From contig NZ_CP023690.1 of the NCBI RefSeq assembly GCF_008704795.1, positions 2,862,501 to 2,926,500 of the forward strand: a DNA stretch of 64,000 nucleotides, written 5' to 3'. Of the stretch, positions 18,146 to 26,265 are shown piece after piece. The notes under the pieces were generated by a model, which made no database searches, was not told where the DNA came from, and saw only the letters and a program-made list of their open reading frames with translations. Position numbers and translations under genes: made by a program. The stretch is from Streptomyces spectabilis. GTDB lineage: Bacteria; Actinomycetota; Actinomycetes; Streptomycetales; Streptomycetaceae. Position 1 is the first letter of the stretch. The number at the start of each line of letters is the position of its first letter.

Positions 18146-18916
18146 TCACCACTCCAGGGCCCAGGGCCGCCCGGCGCTCGCGAAGTGCCCGACGTTGACG
18201 CACTCCGTCGACCCGATCCGCATCCTCCGGACGAGCGGCTGGTGGACGTGGCCGAAGAGCGAGTAGCGCGGCCGGGTCCTGCGGATGGCGTCGAGCAGGG
18301 CGCGGCTGCCGCGCTCGAAGCGGCGGGCCACGGTGTCGTAGACGAGCTCGGGGACCTCCGGCGGGATGTGCGTGCACAGCACGTCCACCTCGCCGACCGC
18401 CTCGATCTTGGCGGCGTACTCCTCGTCGCTGATCTCGTAGGGCGTGCGCATGGGGGTGCGCAGGCCGCCGCCGACGAAGCCGAAGACGCGGCCGCCGATC
18501 TCCACCCGCTCGCCGTCGAGGACGGTGGTGCCGGGCCCGGCGTATTCAGGCCAGAGACGTGGGATGTCGACATTGCCGTACGTGGCGTACGTCGGGGCGG
18601 GAAAGGCCGCGAACAGTTCCGCGTACTGCCTGCGGACCGCGCTCTCCACGGCGGGGCCGCGGTCGATGCCCGCCCACAGGGAGGCGCCGAACGTGCGGGC
18701 CTCCTCGAAGCGGCGCGCGGTGCGCAGCTCGACCAGGCGGGTGGCGTTCTCCTTGCCGAACAGGTCCGGGAAGATGCCGCGCGCGTGATCCGCGTAGTCG
18801 AGGAAGAGCACGAGATCGCCCAGGCAGACGACGGCGTCGGCGCCGTCGCCCGCGCGGGCCAGATCCTTGGCGTTGCCGTGCACGTCACTGACCACATGGA
18901 CCCGGAAACCTGGCAT
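18146..18916 (-). CDS. Calcineurin-like metallophosphoesterase
   Basis: A 256-residue phosphoesterase. The two-metal site residues are in VVSDVHGNAKDL (Asp, His), VVCLGDLVLF (Asp), YATYGNVDI (Asn), VLCTHIPP (His) and SLFGHVHQP (His-x-His), which is the full YfcE/MPP set. The ATG at 18916 follows AGGGTGA; the frame runs on upstream without a better start. Cytoplasmic. Substrate unknown. Confidence 0.86.
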   Translation of the reverse strand: MPGFRVHVVSDVHGNAKDLARAGDGADAVVCLGDLVLFLDYADHARGIFPDLFGKENATRLVELRTARRFEEARTFGASLWAGIDRGPAVESAVRRQYAELFAAFPAPTYATYGNVDIPRLWPEYAGPGTTVLDGERVEIGGRVFGFVGGGLRTPMRTPYEISDEEYAAKIEAVGEVDVLCTHIPPEVPELVYDTVARRFERGSRALLDAIRRTRPRYSLFGHVHQPLVRRMRIGSTECVNVGHFASAGRPWALEW

Positions 18917-19247
18917 GCCGGTCACCCTAAGCCGCGCGGTGCGGGGCGGGACAGGGCGGGGTGTGGGGCCGGGCGCGGCGGGGGGACCTGCGGTTACTTC
19001 CGAGTCAGGAAGTGCGTGGCGTACTGTGCGGTTCAGACCACAACGTCGTGTGACGCACGGAACATCTGGCCCGGCCCCCCTACCGAACCAGCCATACCGG
19101 TGGGTAACGTCCGGGCAGTCCAGTAGCGCTCGGCTCCCTCGACGAACCCCCCGTAAGCCCCCTCGGCTGAGCGCCTGCCCGACCTTGGACCGCACCGTCG
19201 CATCGCACAACGTCGTGGCGTCGGCGCCCTATGTAGGAGCAGCAGTC
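18917..19247 (+). promoter_or_regulatory. Divergent intergenic region with two inverted repeats
   Basis: This 331-base gap separates the phosphoesterase from the acyl-CoA synthetase. I see no gene in it. ACTTCC-N6-GGAAGT (18996-19013) and TACC-GGTG-GGTA (19095-19106) are possible operators for the synthetase. No clear -35/-10 pair stands out. The last bases carry TAGGAG before the TTG start. Confidence 0.35.
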
Positions 19248-21044
19248 TTGCGCGAGTTCAGCCTTCCGGCCCTGTACGAGGTCCCCGCGGACGGCAATCT
19301 GACCGACATCGTCCGCCGCAACGCCGCGCAGCATCCGGATGTCGCCGTCATCGGTCGCAAGGTGAACGGACGTTGGGAGGACGTCTCGGCGACGGCCTTC
19401 CTCGCCGAGGTGCGGGCCGCCGCCAAGGGGCTGATCGCGGCGGGCGTCGGGCCGGGCGACCGGGTGGGCCTGATGTCCCGCACGCGCTACGAGTGGACGC
19501 TGTTCGACTTCGCGATCTGGAGCGCGGGCGCGGTCACCGTGCCGGTGTACGAGACCAGCTCGGCCGAGCAGATCCAGTGGATCCTCGGCGACTCGGGCGC
19601 CGTGGCCTGCGTCGTCGAGTCGGACGCGCACGCGGAGGCCGTGGAGTCCGTGCGCGACCGCCTGCCGGCCCTCGCGCACGTGTGGCAGATCGACCGGGAC
19701 GCCGTGGCGGAGCTGAACCGGACGGGCGCGGAGGTCTCCGACGAGACCGTCGACGAGCGCAGCGCGGTCGCGGGCGCCGACGACCCGGCGACCATCGTCT
19801 ACACCTCGGGCACCACGGGGCGCCCCAAGGGCTGCGTCCTGACCCACCGCAGCTTCTTCGCGGAGTGCGGCAACGTGGTGGAGCGGCTCAATCCGCTGTT
19901 CCGCACGGGCGAGTGCTCGGTGCTCCTCTTCCTTCCCGTCGCGCACGTCTTCGGCCGCCTGGTGGAGGTGGCCGCCCTGATGGCCCCCATCAAGCTGGGC
20001 CACGCCCCCGACATCAAACACCTCACGGACGAACTGGCCGCGTTCCGGCCGACGTTGATCCTGGGGGTGCCGCGCGTCTTCGAGAAGGTCTACAACGGGG
20101 CGCGCGCCAAGGCCCAGGCCGACGGCAAGCTCAAGATCTTCGACAAGGCCGCGGACACGGCGATCGCGTACAGCCGCGCGCTCGACGCGCCGGGCGGCCC
20201 TTCCCTGGGCCTGCGCCTGAAGCACAAGCTCTTCGACAAGCTCGTCTTCAGCAAGCTGCGGGCCGTCCTCGGCGGGCGCGGCGAGTACGCCATCTCCGGC
20301 GGCGCCCCGCTGGGCGAGCGCCTCGGCCACTTCTTCCGCGGCATCGGCTTCACCGTCCTGGAGGGCTACGGCCTCACCGAGTCCTGCGCGGCCACCGCCT
20401 TCAACCCCTGGGACCGGCAGAAGATCGGCACGGTCGGGCAGCCGCTGCCCGGCTCGGTCGTGCGCATCGCCGACGACGGCGAGGTGCTGCTGCACGGCGA
20501 GCACCTGTTCAAGGAGTACTGGAACAACGAGGGCGCCACCGAGGAGGCCCTCGCCGACGGCTGGTTCCACACCGGGGACATCGGCACGCTCGACGAGGAC
20601 GGCTATCTGCGGATCACCGGCCGCAAGAAGGAGATCATCGTGACGGCGGGCGGCAAGAACGTCGCGCCCGCCGTCATCGAGGACCGCATCCGCGCGCACG
20701 CCCTCGTCGCCGAGTGCATGGTCGTCGGGGACGGGCGCCCCTTCGTGGCCGCGCTCGTCACGCTCGACGAGGAGTTCCTCGGCCGGTGGGCCCAGGAGCA
20801 CGGGAAGCCCGCCGGGGCCACGGCGGCCTCGCTGCGGGAGGACCCCGAGCTGCTCGCCGCGGTGCAGCGCGCCGTGGACGACGGGAACGCGGCGGTGTCC
20901 AAGGCCGAGTCCGTACGCAAGTTCCGGGTCCTGTCCGCGCAGTTCACGGAGGACTCCGGGCACCTGACGCCGTCCCTGAAGCTGAAGCGCAATGTAGTCG
21001 CCAAGGACTACGCGGACGAGGTCGAGGCCCTGTACCGGGGGTAG
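19248..21044 (+). CDS. fadD: Long-chain acyl-CoA synthetase (FadD15-like)
   Basis: A 598-residue AMP-forming ligase that activates fatty acids to acyl-CoA through acyl-AMP. Core motifs are VYTSGTTGRPKGCVLTHRS (AMP binding), EGYGLTESCAAT, GWFHTGDIGTLDEDGYL and GRKKEIIVTAGGKNVAP. The TTG at 19248 has AGGAG eight bases upstream; the open frame before it is non-coding leader. It faces PimB' and the order resembles Rv2187-Rv2188c of M. tuberculosis, so it may supply acyl chains for membrane lipids. Chain-length preference is not visible. Confidence 0.92.
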   Translation: MREFSLPALYEVPADGNLTDIVRRNAAQHPDVAVIGRKVNGRWEDVSATAFLAEVRAAAKGLIAAGVGPGDRVGLMSRTRYEWTLFDFAIWSAGAVTVPVYETSSAEQIQWILGDSGAVACVVESDAHAEAVESVRDRLPALAHVWQIDRDAVAELNRTGAEVSDETVDERSAVAGADDPATIVYTSGTTGRPKGCVLTHRSFFAECGNVVERLNPLFRTGECSVLLFLPVAHVFGRLVEVAALMAPIKLGHAPDIKHLTDELAAFRPTLILGVPRVFEKVYNGARAKAQADGKLKIFDKAADTAIAYSRALDAPGGPSLGLRLKHKLFDKLVFSKLRAVLGGRGEYAISGGAPLGERLGHFFRGIGFTVLEGYGLTESCAATAFNPWDRQKIGTVGQPLPGSVVRIADDGEVLLHGEHLFKEYWNNEGATEEALADGWFHTGDIGTLDEDGYLRITGRKKEIIVTAGGKNVAPAVIEDRIRAHALVAECMVVGDGRPFVAALVTLDEEFLGRWAQEHGKPAGATAASLREDPELLAAVQRAVDDGNAAVSKAESVRKFRVLSAQFTEDSGHLTPSLKLKRNVVAKDYADEVEALYRG

Positions 21045-21057
21045 CCCGCGCGGCTTG

Positions 21058-21179
21058 ATCGGCGCTCCGCGCCTCGTCCTCAAACGCCGGACGGGCTGGA
21101 TGGTTGCCGGTGCGGACCGGATCTCGTCTGCGGCCCGCACCGGAGATCTTTCAGCCCGTCCGGCGTTTGAGGACGAGGC
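21058..21179. repeat. Intergenic inverted-repeat element, probable bidirectional terminator
   Basis: Perfect 28-bp arms at 21071-21098 and 21152-21179 enclose an inner GC-rich stem (CCGGTGCGG with CCGCACCGG). It lies between the converging ends of fadD and pimB. The first 46 bases (21058-21103) recur exactly at 49647-49692. The core CTCAAACGCCGGACGGGC is, in my recollection, widespread between Streptomyces genes. It should stop transcription from both sides. Confidence 0.85.
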
Positions 21180-21200
21180 CGCAGGCCGATGAGGGCGGGG

Positions 21201-22343
21201 CTACAGCAAGTCGCGCAGCCTCTCCGCCAGGAGGTCCCAGCGCCAGCGCTCCTCGACCCAGGCGCGGCCCCGCTCCCCCATCCGCCGGCGCAGCTCCGCG
21301 TCGGCGAGCAGCGCGACGATCCGCTCGGCCGCGTCCTCGGGGGACCCGCCCCGGACGACCCAGCCGGTCTCCCCGTCGAGGACGGCGTCGGGTGCCCCGC
21401 CGGAGTCCCCGGCGACGACGGGCAGGCCGGTGGCGGAGGCCTCCAGATAGACGATGCCGAGGCCCTCGACGTCGAGCCCGCCGCGGCGGGTCCTGCAGGG
21501 CATGGCGAAGACGTCCCCCGCGCCGTAGTGGGCGGGCAGCTCGGCCCACGGCACGGCCCCGGTGAACACCACGGAGTCCGCGACCCGCGTCTCGGCGGCG
21601 AGCTTGCGCAGCTCCTTCTCGTACGGCCCGCCGCCCACGATCAGCAGCACCGCGTCCGGCTCGGCGGCGAGTATCCGGGGCATGGCGAGGATCAGGGTGT
21701 CCTGGCCCTTGCGGGGGACGAGCCGGGACACGCAGACCACGACGGGGCGGTCGGTGAGGCCGAGGCGTGCCCGCACCGCGTCGCCGCCGGAGCCGGGGTG
21801 GAAGGTCTTCTCGTCGACCCCGGGCGGGAGTTGGACCATGCGCCCGGCCGCGGCGGGCGTCAGCGCGGCGGCGATGCGCGAGCGCGTGTACTCGCCGAGG
21901 TAGGTGAGGGTGTCCGTGGACTCGCCGATGCGGCCGAGGAGCTGACGGGACGCGGGCAGCTGGGCCCAGCCCGCCTCGTGCCCGTGCGTCGTCGCCACCA
22001 GGCGCCGCGCCCCGGCCTTGCGCAGCGCGGGCGCCATCAGGCCGAGCGGCGCCGCCGCGCCGAACCACACCGACGTACAGCCGTGTTCGCGCAGGAGCGA
22101 GACGGCGCGGCCGGTCACGCGGGGCGTGGGCAGCAGCATCGTCGTCCGGTCGCGGACGACCGTGAAGGGCTGCTCGGCGTCGAAGGCGGCGGTGGCCTCG
22201 GCGCCCTCGCGGCCGCGCTTCCAGGTGGAGGCGTAGACGACGAGCTCGGCCGGGTCCAGGCGCAGCGCCATGTTGTGCAGGAACGCCTGGATGCCACCGG
22301 GCCTGGGCGGGAAGTCGTTCGTGACGATCAGGGTCTTGTGCAT
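21201..22343 (-). CDS. pimB: GT4 mannosyltransferase, PimB'-like
   Basis: A 380-residue GT-B glycosyltransferase. It closely follows mycobacterial PimB' (Rv2188c), which adds the second mannose to phosphatidylinositol mannoside: TNDFPPRPGGIQAFL, SVWFGAAAPLGLMAP, THGHEAGWAQLP, VSRLVPRKGQDTL, VFAMPCRTRRGGLDVEGLG and WVEERWRWD. The ATG at 22343 gives the family start. A GT87 membrane mannosyltransferase is divergent from it, so both probably serve PI-mannoside or lipomannan-like glycolipid synthesis at the membrane. Confidence 0.9.
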   Translation of the reverse strand: MHKTLIVTNDFPPRPGGIQAFLHNMALRLDPAELVVYASTWKRGREGAEATAAFDAEQPFTVVRDRTTMLLPTPRVTGRAVSLLREHGCTSVWFGAAAPLGLMAPALRKAGARRLVATTHGHEAGWAQLPASRQLLGRIGESTDTLTYLGEYTRSRIAAALTPAAAGRMVQLPPGVDEKTFHPGSGGDAVRARLGLTDRPVVVCVSRLVPRKGQDTLILAMPRILAAEPDAVLLIVGGGPYEKELRKLAAETRVADSVVFTGAVPWAELPAHYGAGDVFAMPCRTRRGGLDVEGLGIVYLEASATGLPVVAGDSGGAPDAVLDGETGWVVRGGSPEDAAERIVALLADAELRRRMGERGRAWVEERWRWDLLAERLRDLL

Positions 22344-22470
22344 CGCGGCTGACAGTACCGGCCGGGCGCCCCCGCGCGCCGCACGGCCCCGCCTCACACG
22401 GGCCCGCCCCCGGCCCGGGCATGATGACGAACGAATAGGAATGAAGTATCAGAAAACGGGCGAGGTGCGC

Positions 22471-23772
22471 ATGGCGGGCACGAGCACGAACGCGAGCACG
22501 AACGCTGACGCGGACACGACCGCGGCCCCGGCCCCCGCGCCCCGGACCGGCGCCCACGAGCTGCGTCTCCTGGCCGTCTGGACCCTGACCAGGGCCGTGC
22601 TGCTGCTGTGCGTCTTCCGCGTGATCGTCACGCCAGGACCCGACGTCACCAGCGACGTCACCTTCATCTACCAGGGCTGGTTCGAGGTCCTGCGCACCGG
22701 CACGTTCCCGCTCGACGACGTCACCTGGCAGTACCCGCCCGCCGCGGCGCTCGCGGTGCTCGGGCCCGGCCTTCTGCCGTTCCTCAGCTACCCCGCCGCG
22801 TTCTTCCTGCTCTCGTTCGTGGCGGACGCGGTGGTGACGGGCCTGTTGCTGTACGCGGGCGGACGGCCGGGCCGCACGCTGCGCGGGGTGTGGGTGTGGA
22901 CGGCGGGCGTGGCGCTGCTCGGCCCGACCGCCTACGCCCGGTACGACCTCATGGTGACGGCCCTCGCGGTCGCCGCCCTGCTCGCGGGGGCGCGCCGGGC
23001 CCGCGCGGCGGGGGCCCTCGCCGGCTTCGGCGCGCTGGTGAAGGTGTGGCCGGTGCTGCTGCTCGTGGGCGCCCCGCGCGGCCGGGCGACGCGGCGCTCC
23101 TGGGGCGCGGCGGCGGCCACGGCGGCCGCGGTCACGGTGGTGTTCGCCGCGGCGATGCCGGGCGCCCTCGCCTTCCTGGCCTTCCAGCGCGACCGGGGCA
23201 CGGAGGTGGAGTCGCTCGGCGCGCTCGTCTTCCACGTGGCGCGCCACCTGGGCTGGCAGGGCACCGTGCAGCTCAACTACGGCTCGGTGGAGTTCCTCGG
23301 CCCCTACGTCCCGGCGGTGAGCACGGCGGCGCAGGTCCTCTCGGTGGCGGCCCTCGGCTGGCTGCTCCTGTGGCGGGCGCGGGCCCGCGCCTGGTCGGTG
23401 ACCACGCCCGCGGACGCGGCCTTCGCCGCGGTGCTGCTCTTCACCACGACGAGCCGGGTGATCAGCCCGCAGTACCTGGTGTGGCTGGTCGGCGTCGCGG
23501 CGGTGTGCCTGGTGTACCGGGACAGCCGCATGGCCGTGCCCGCCCGGCTCGTGCTCGCCGCCACGCTCGTGACGTTCCTGGAGTTCCCCGTCTGGTTCTC
23601 GCACGTGGTGGCGAGCGATCCGCTCGGCGTGACGCTGCTCGTCGTCCGCAACGGCCTGCTGGTGGCGGCGGCGTTCCTGGCCTGCCGGACGCTGTGGCGG
23701 CAGACGGTCGCCGGGGCCGCCCCGGAGGTCAGCCCAGTTCCCGCCGCAGATAGTCCCGCCAGCGCGCGGTGA
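22471..23772 (+). CDS. GT87 (DUF2029) polytopic mannosyltransferase-like protein
   Basis: A 433-residue membrane protein with about ten hydrophobic segments. An early loop has GPDVTSDVTFIYQGWFEVL and WQYPPAAALAV, the pattern of polyprenyl-phosphate-mannose-dependent GT-C enzymes such as Rv2181. GAGGTG precedes the ATG at 22471; an in-frame ATG at 22441 has AGGA touching it. The first 28 residues are Ala/Thr-rich and polar. It starts beside pimB and its 3' end overlaps the opposite lipoprotein gene by 44 bases. Acceptor unknown. Confidence 0.82.
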   Translation: MAGTSTNASTNADADTTAAPAPAPRTGAHELRLLAVWTLTRAVLLLCVFRVIVTPGPDVTSDVTFIYQGWFEVLRTGTFPLDDVTWQYPPAAALAVLGPGLLPFLSYPAAFFLLSFVADAVVTGLLLYAGGRPGRTLRGVWVWTAGVALLGPTAYARYDLMVTALAVAALLAGARRARAAGALAGFGALVKVWPVLLLVGAPRGRATRRSWGAAAATAAAVTVVFAAAMPGALAFLAFQRDRGTEVESLGALVFHVARHLGWQGTVQLNYGSVEFLGPYVPAVSTAAQVLSVAALGWLLLWRARARAWSVTTPADAAFAAVLLFTTTSRVISPQYLVWLVGVAAVCLVYRDSRMAVPARLVLAATLVTFLEFPVWFSHVVASDPLGVTLLVVRNGLLVAAAFLACRTLWRQTVAGAAPEVSPVPAADSPASAR

Positions 23773-24928
23773 AGTCCTCGGGGCCGATGTCCAGGACGTC
23801 CCGCAGTTCCTCGGCCACCGCGCCCGCGCGCTCGTCGTGGGCGCCGACGGCCGCGTAGAACTCCACGAGCTTCCGCTCGCCCCACTGCTCGGCGATCATC
23901 CGGCAGGCCAGCCAGGACCCTTCGTACGCCCGGGAGAGGCGGCTCGCGTCGCCGCTGAAGCCGAAGTCCGCGTCGTCGGGGAGCGCGGCGGGCAGCGAGC
24001 CGTCCACGACCGCGCGGCGCAGCTCCGGGGCGGCCTGCTCGGGGTCGCGGCCCGTCCCCCGGTAGCCGACCCAGTCCGCGAAGCCCTCGGAGAGCCACAG
24101 CGGGGTGGCCCGCGAGGTGTCGGCGCGGGTGGCGACGTGCGTGGCCTCGTGCGTGAGGACGACCTGCTTGCCGAGGTCGCCGAGGACGCCGTACGCGTCG
24201 GGGTTGATGATGATCCGGTCGGCGGGGGCCGTGCCCGAGCCGCCCGCCTCGCCCGTGGTCACCGCGGCGATGCCCTGGTAGCCGGAGGCGGGCGCGCCGA
24301 GCAGGTCGGCCATGCCGTCCAGGGACCTCGGGACGAGCACCACGACCCGGCCCGCCCACGGGCGCGGCCAGGCGGCGCTCACGTCGGGCACCGCGTCGTC
24401 GGCGAGCCGCGCGTACCGTCTGAGGTCCGCGCGCTCCCTGCCGACGCCTAGGACCAGGCTGTGGGTGCCGCGCACGGACTCGACGCGGCCCTGGTCCCAG
24501 AGCTGCTCGGCGGCCTTGCGCGCGGGCCGCTCGGAGCTGACGTACCACCGGCCGTCGCGCTGGCGCAGGGCCAGCGCGCGGTCCACGGTGAGCGGCGCCC
24601 GGTCGTAGCCCGCGACGCGGTAGCGCAGTTCGGCGGTGGCGGTGGCCCGTGCCCCGTCGCGGTCGAAGTCCTTCAGGCGGTACGACCACGACCGCAGCGG
24701 CAGCTCGCGCACGTTGTCGAACGCGGTGAACGGGCCGCCCGTGGCCCGGTAGGCCCGCTCGTCGCGGTCGAGCACCGCCGCGGCCCGCCGGTCGAGGAGG
24801 TGGCGCACCCCGTCGGGCACGGCGTCCGCCGACTCGGGGCCGCCGCAGCCCGCGAACGCGAAGGGGGCGAGCACCGCGAGCCCGAGTCCCGCCGCCCGCA
24901 CGCCACGCCCACGTCGTCGACCAGCCAC
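23729..24928 (-). CDS. Lipoprotein with HExxH zinc-protease motif
   Basis: A 399-residue predicted lipoprotein. After an Arg-rich start and hydrophobic segment, the lipobox is FAFAGC (Cys at about residue 28). Residues 29-200 contain an NTF2-like region (LRYRVAGYDRAPLTVD). Near residue 260 is VLTHEATHVAT followed about 25 residues later by WLSEGFADWVG: HEATH plus a downstream Glu is the gluzincin zinc site. It should be an active surface metallopeptidase. Its 3' end overlaps the GT87 gene by 44 bases. Target unknown. Confidence 0.82.
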   Translation of the reverse strand: MAGRRRGRGVRAAGLGLAVLAPFAFAGCGGPESADAVPDGVRHLLDRRAAAVLDRDERAYRATGGPFTAFDNVRELPLRSWSYRLKDFDRDGARATATAELRYRVAGYDRAPLTVDRALALRQRDGRWYVSSERPARKAAEQLWDQGRVESVRGTHSLVLGVGRERADLRRYARLADDAVPDVSAAWPRPWAGRVVVLVPRSLDGMADLLGAPASGYQGIAAVTTGEAGGSGTAPADRIIINPDAYGVLGDLGKQVVLTHEATHVATRADTSRATPLWLSEGFADWVGYRGTGRDPEQAAPELRRAVVDGSLPAALPDDADFGFSGDASRLSRAYEGSWLACRMIAEQWGERKLVEFYAAVGAHDERAGAVAEELRDVLDIGPEDFTARWRDYLRRELG

Positions 24929-24998
24929 GTTGTCGATCGTACGGGGGCCGGGCGCGCCGCCCGCGGCCGACGGCGGCCCACCCGCGCAATCGCGTCAC

Positions 24999-26036
24999 TC
25001 AGACGCGTGTCACGGACGACACCGGCATCATGCCCACCGGGTCGTAGCGCACCGCGGCGCCCGGATAGGGCGCGTGCACCACCTGGCCGTTGCCCACGTA
25101 CATCCCGACGTGGCTGGCGTCGTCGCGATAGGTGACCAGGTCACCGGGTTGCGCCTGGGCGAGCGGGACCTGCGTCCCGGCGTACCGCTGCGCCTGCGAG
25201 GTGCGCGGCAGGCCGACGCCCGCCTGTGCGTACGACCACTGGGTGAGGCCCGAACAGTCGAAGCCGGAGGGGCCGTTGGCGCCCCACACATAGGGCTTGC
25301 CGACCGCCGAGCGGGCCGCGGCGATGGCGGCGGCCGCGCGCGAGGACGCCGGGGCCCCGGCGCCGGAGAGGTCGGGCCTTGACTCGCCGCCGCCCGCGGA
25401 GCGCGAGGACCTGTCGTACTCCTCGCGCTGTGCCGCCGAGAGGGAGTTGAGCAGCCGCCGGGCCTTGGCCAGCTTGTCCTCGACGGAGCGCTTGTGGCGG
25501 GCGACGGTCTTGCGGCTCGACTCCAGTTCGGCCAGTTTGCGTCCCGCCTCGGCGCGCTCCTGGGCGAGGGCCCGCTGGGCGCGCTGGAGCTTGGTGAGGT
25601 GGCCGGTCTGCCGGGAGCTGATGCGGTCGAGGGCCGAGGCCTTGTCGAGATAGGCGTCCGGGTCGGAGGAGAGCATGAGGGCGAGCGAGGGGTCGATGCC
25701 GCCCGAGCGGTACTGGGCCTCGGCGAGCGTGCCGATCGTGCCGCGCATCTCGTTGATGCGCTCCTGGCCGCGGGCGACCTTGTCCTTGGACCGCTCGACC
25801 TGGCGGCGCAGCGTGTCCGCGCGCTCGTCCGCCTTGTTGTACGCCTCCGTCGCCTGCTCTGCCTGCTCGTAGAGCCGGTCCACCCTGGCCTTTGTCGCAG
25901 CCGGTGTGTCGGCGGGGGCGGCGCTCGCGGGGACCGCGAGGGCCGCGGCCGCGGTGGCGGCGGACAGCACGGTGACGGTGGCGGTGCGCGCGCTCCGGTC
26001 GAGGCCGGTGATGGCGGGACGGCGATGGGACCCCAC
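24999..26036 (-). CDS. NlpC/P60 (C40) cell-wall hydrolase, copy 1
   Basis: A 345-residue secreted peptidoglycan endopeptidase. The N-terminal Sec signal ends near VPASAAPADT. A long coiled coil at about residues 40-215 (RVDRLYEQAEQATEAYNK...) is like that of RipA/CwlO hydrolases. The C-terminal NlpC/P60 domain has Cys in GFDCSGLTQWSY, His in ASHVGMYVG and His in VVHAPYPG. The GTG at 26036 follows GGAAGGGAGAG. It is followed upstream by a paralogue on the same strand, so the pair arose by tandem duplication. It probably cleaves D-Glu-mDap/Dpm-type peptide bonds. Confidence 0.93.
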   Translation of the reverse strand: MGSHRRPAITGLDRSARTATVTVLSAATAAAALAVPASAAPADTPAATKARVDRLYEQAEQATEAYNKADERADTLRRQVERSKDKVARGQERINEMRGTIGTLAEAQYRSGGIDPSLALMLSSDPDAYLDKASALDRISSRQTGHLTKLQRAQRALAQERAEAGRKLAELESSRKTVARHKRSVEDKLAKARRLLNSLSAAQREEYDRSSRSAGGGESRPDLSGAGAPASSRAAAAIAAARSAVGKPYVWGANGPSGFDCSGLTQWSYAQAGVGLPRTSQAQRYAGTQVPLAQAQPGDLVTYRDDASHVGMYVGNGQVVHAPYPGAAVRYDPVGMMPVSSVTRV

Positions 26037-26265
26037 GGGTAGCCGCTCTCCCTTCCGCTGGACGGACCCCCGCGGAAGCGGAAGCCGCACCCCGGTTGTC
26101 GGGGAACGCGCGCGACAGTAGCCGCGCGATCAGGTCGCGGCCAAAGACCCTCGGTGCCTACGCACGGTGACGCCCCGCCTCAGACGCAGGTCATCGGCGG
26201 GGCGCGGGGTCACTGGAAGGTGGCGGAATTCGCCCGATCGGGCGGTGCCGCTACGGCCGTCGGGG
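26037..26265 (-). promoter_or_regulatory. Structured leader and promoter of NlpC/P60 copy 1
   Basis: On the minus strand TTGGCC at about 26152-26147 and TACTGT at about 26120 are 18 bases apart and form a plausible promoter. The following leader has a stem CCCCG...CGGGG and a stem CTTCCGCT...AGCGGAAG that ends just before the Shine-Dalgarno. It resembles part of a c-di-AMP riboswitch in places but the expected 3' segment would fall inside the gene, so I do not call one. Confidence 0.35.

Noticed and set aside
19080..21140. 686-codon minus-strand frame opposite the acyl-CoA synthetase
   Set aside because: Antisense shadow; the plus strand has all AMP-ligase motifs.
26037..26265. Full c-di-AMP riboswitch
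   Set aside because: Only parts resemble it and the 3' part would lie in the coding region, so it is kept as a weak observation.
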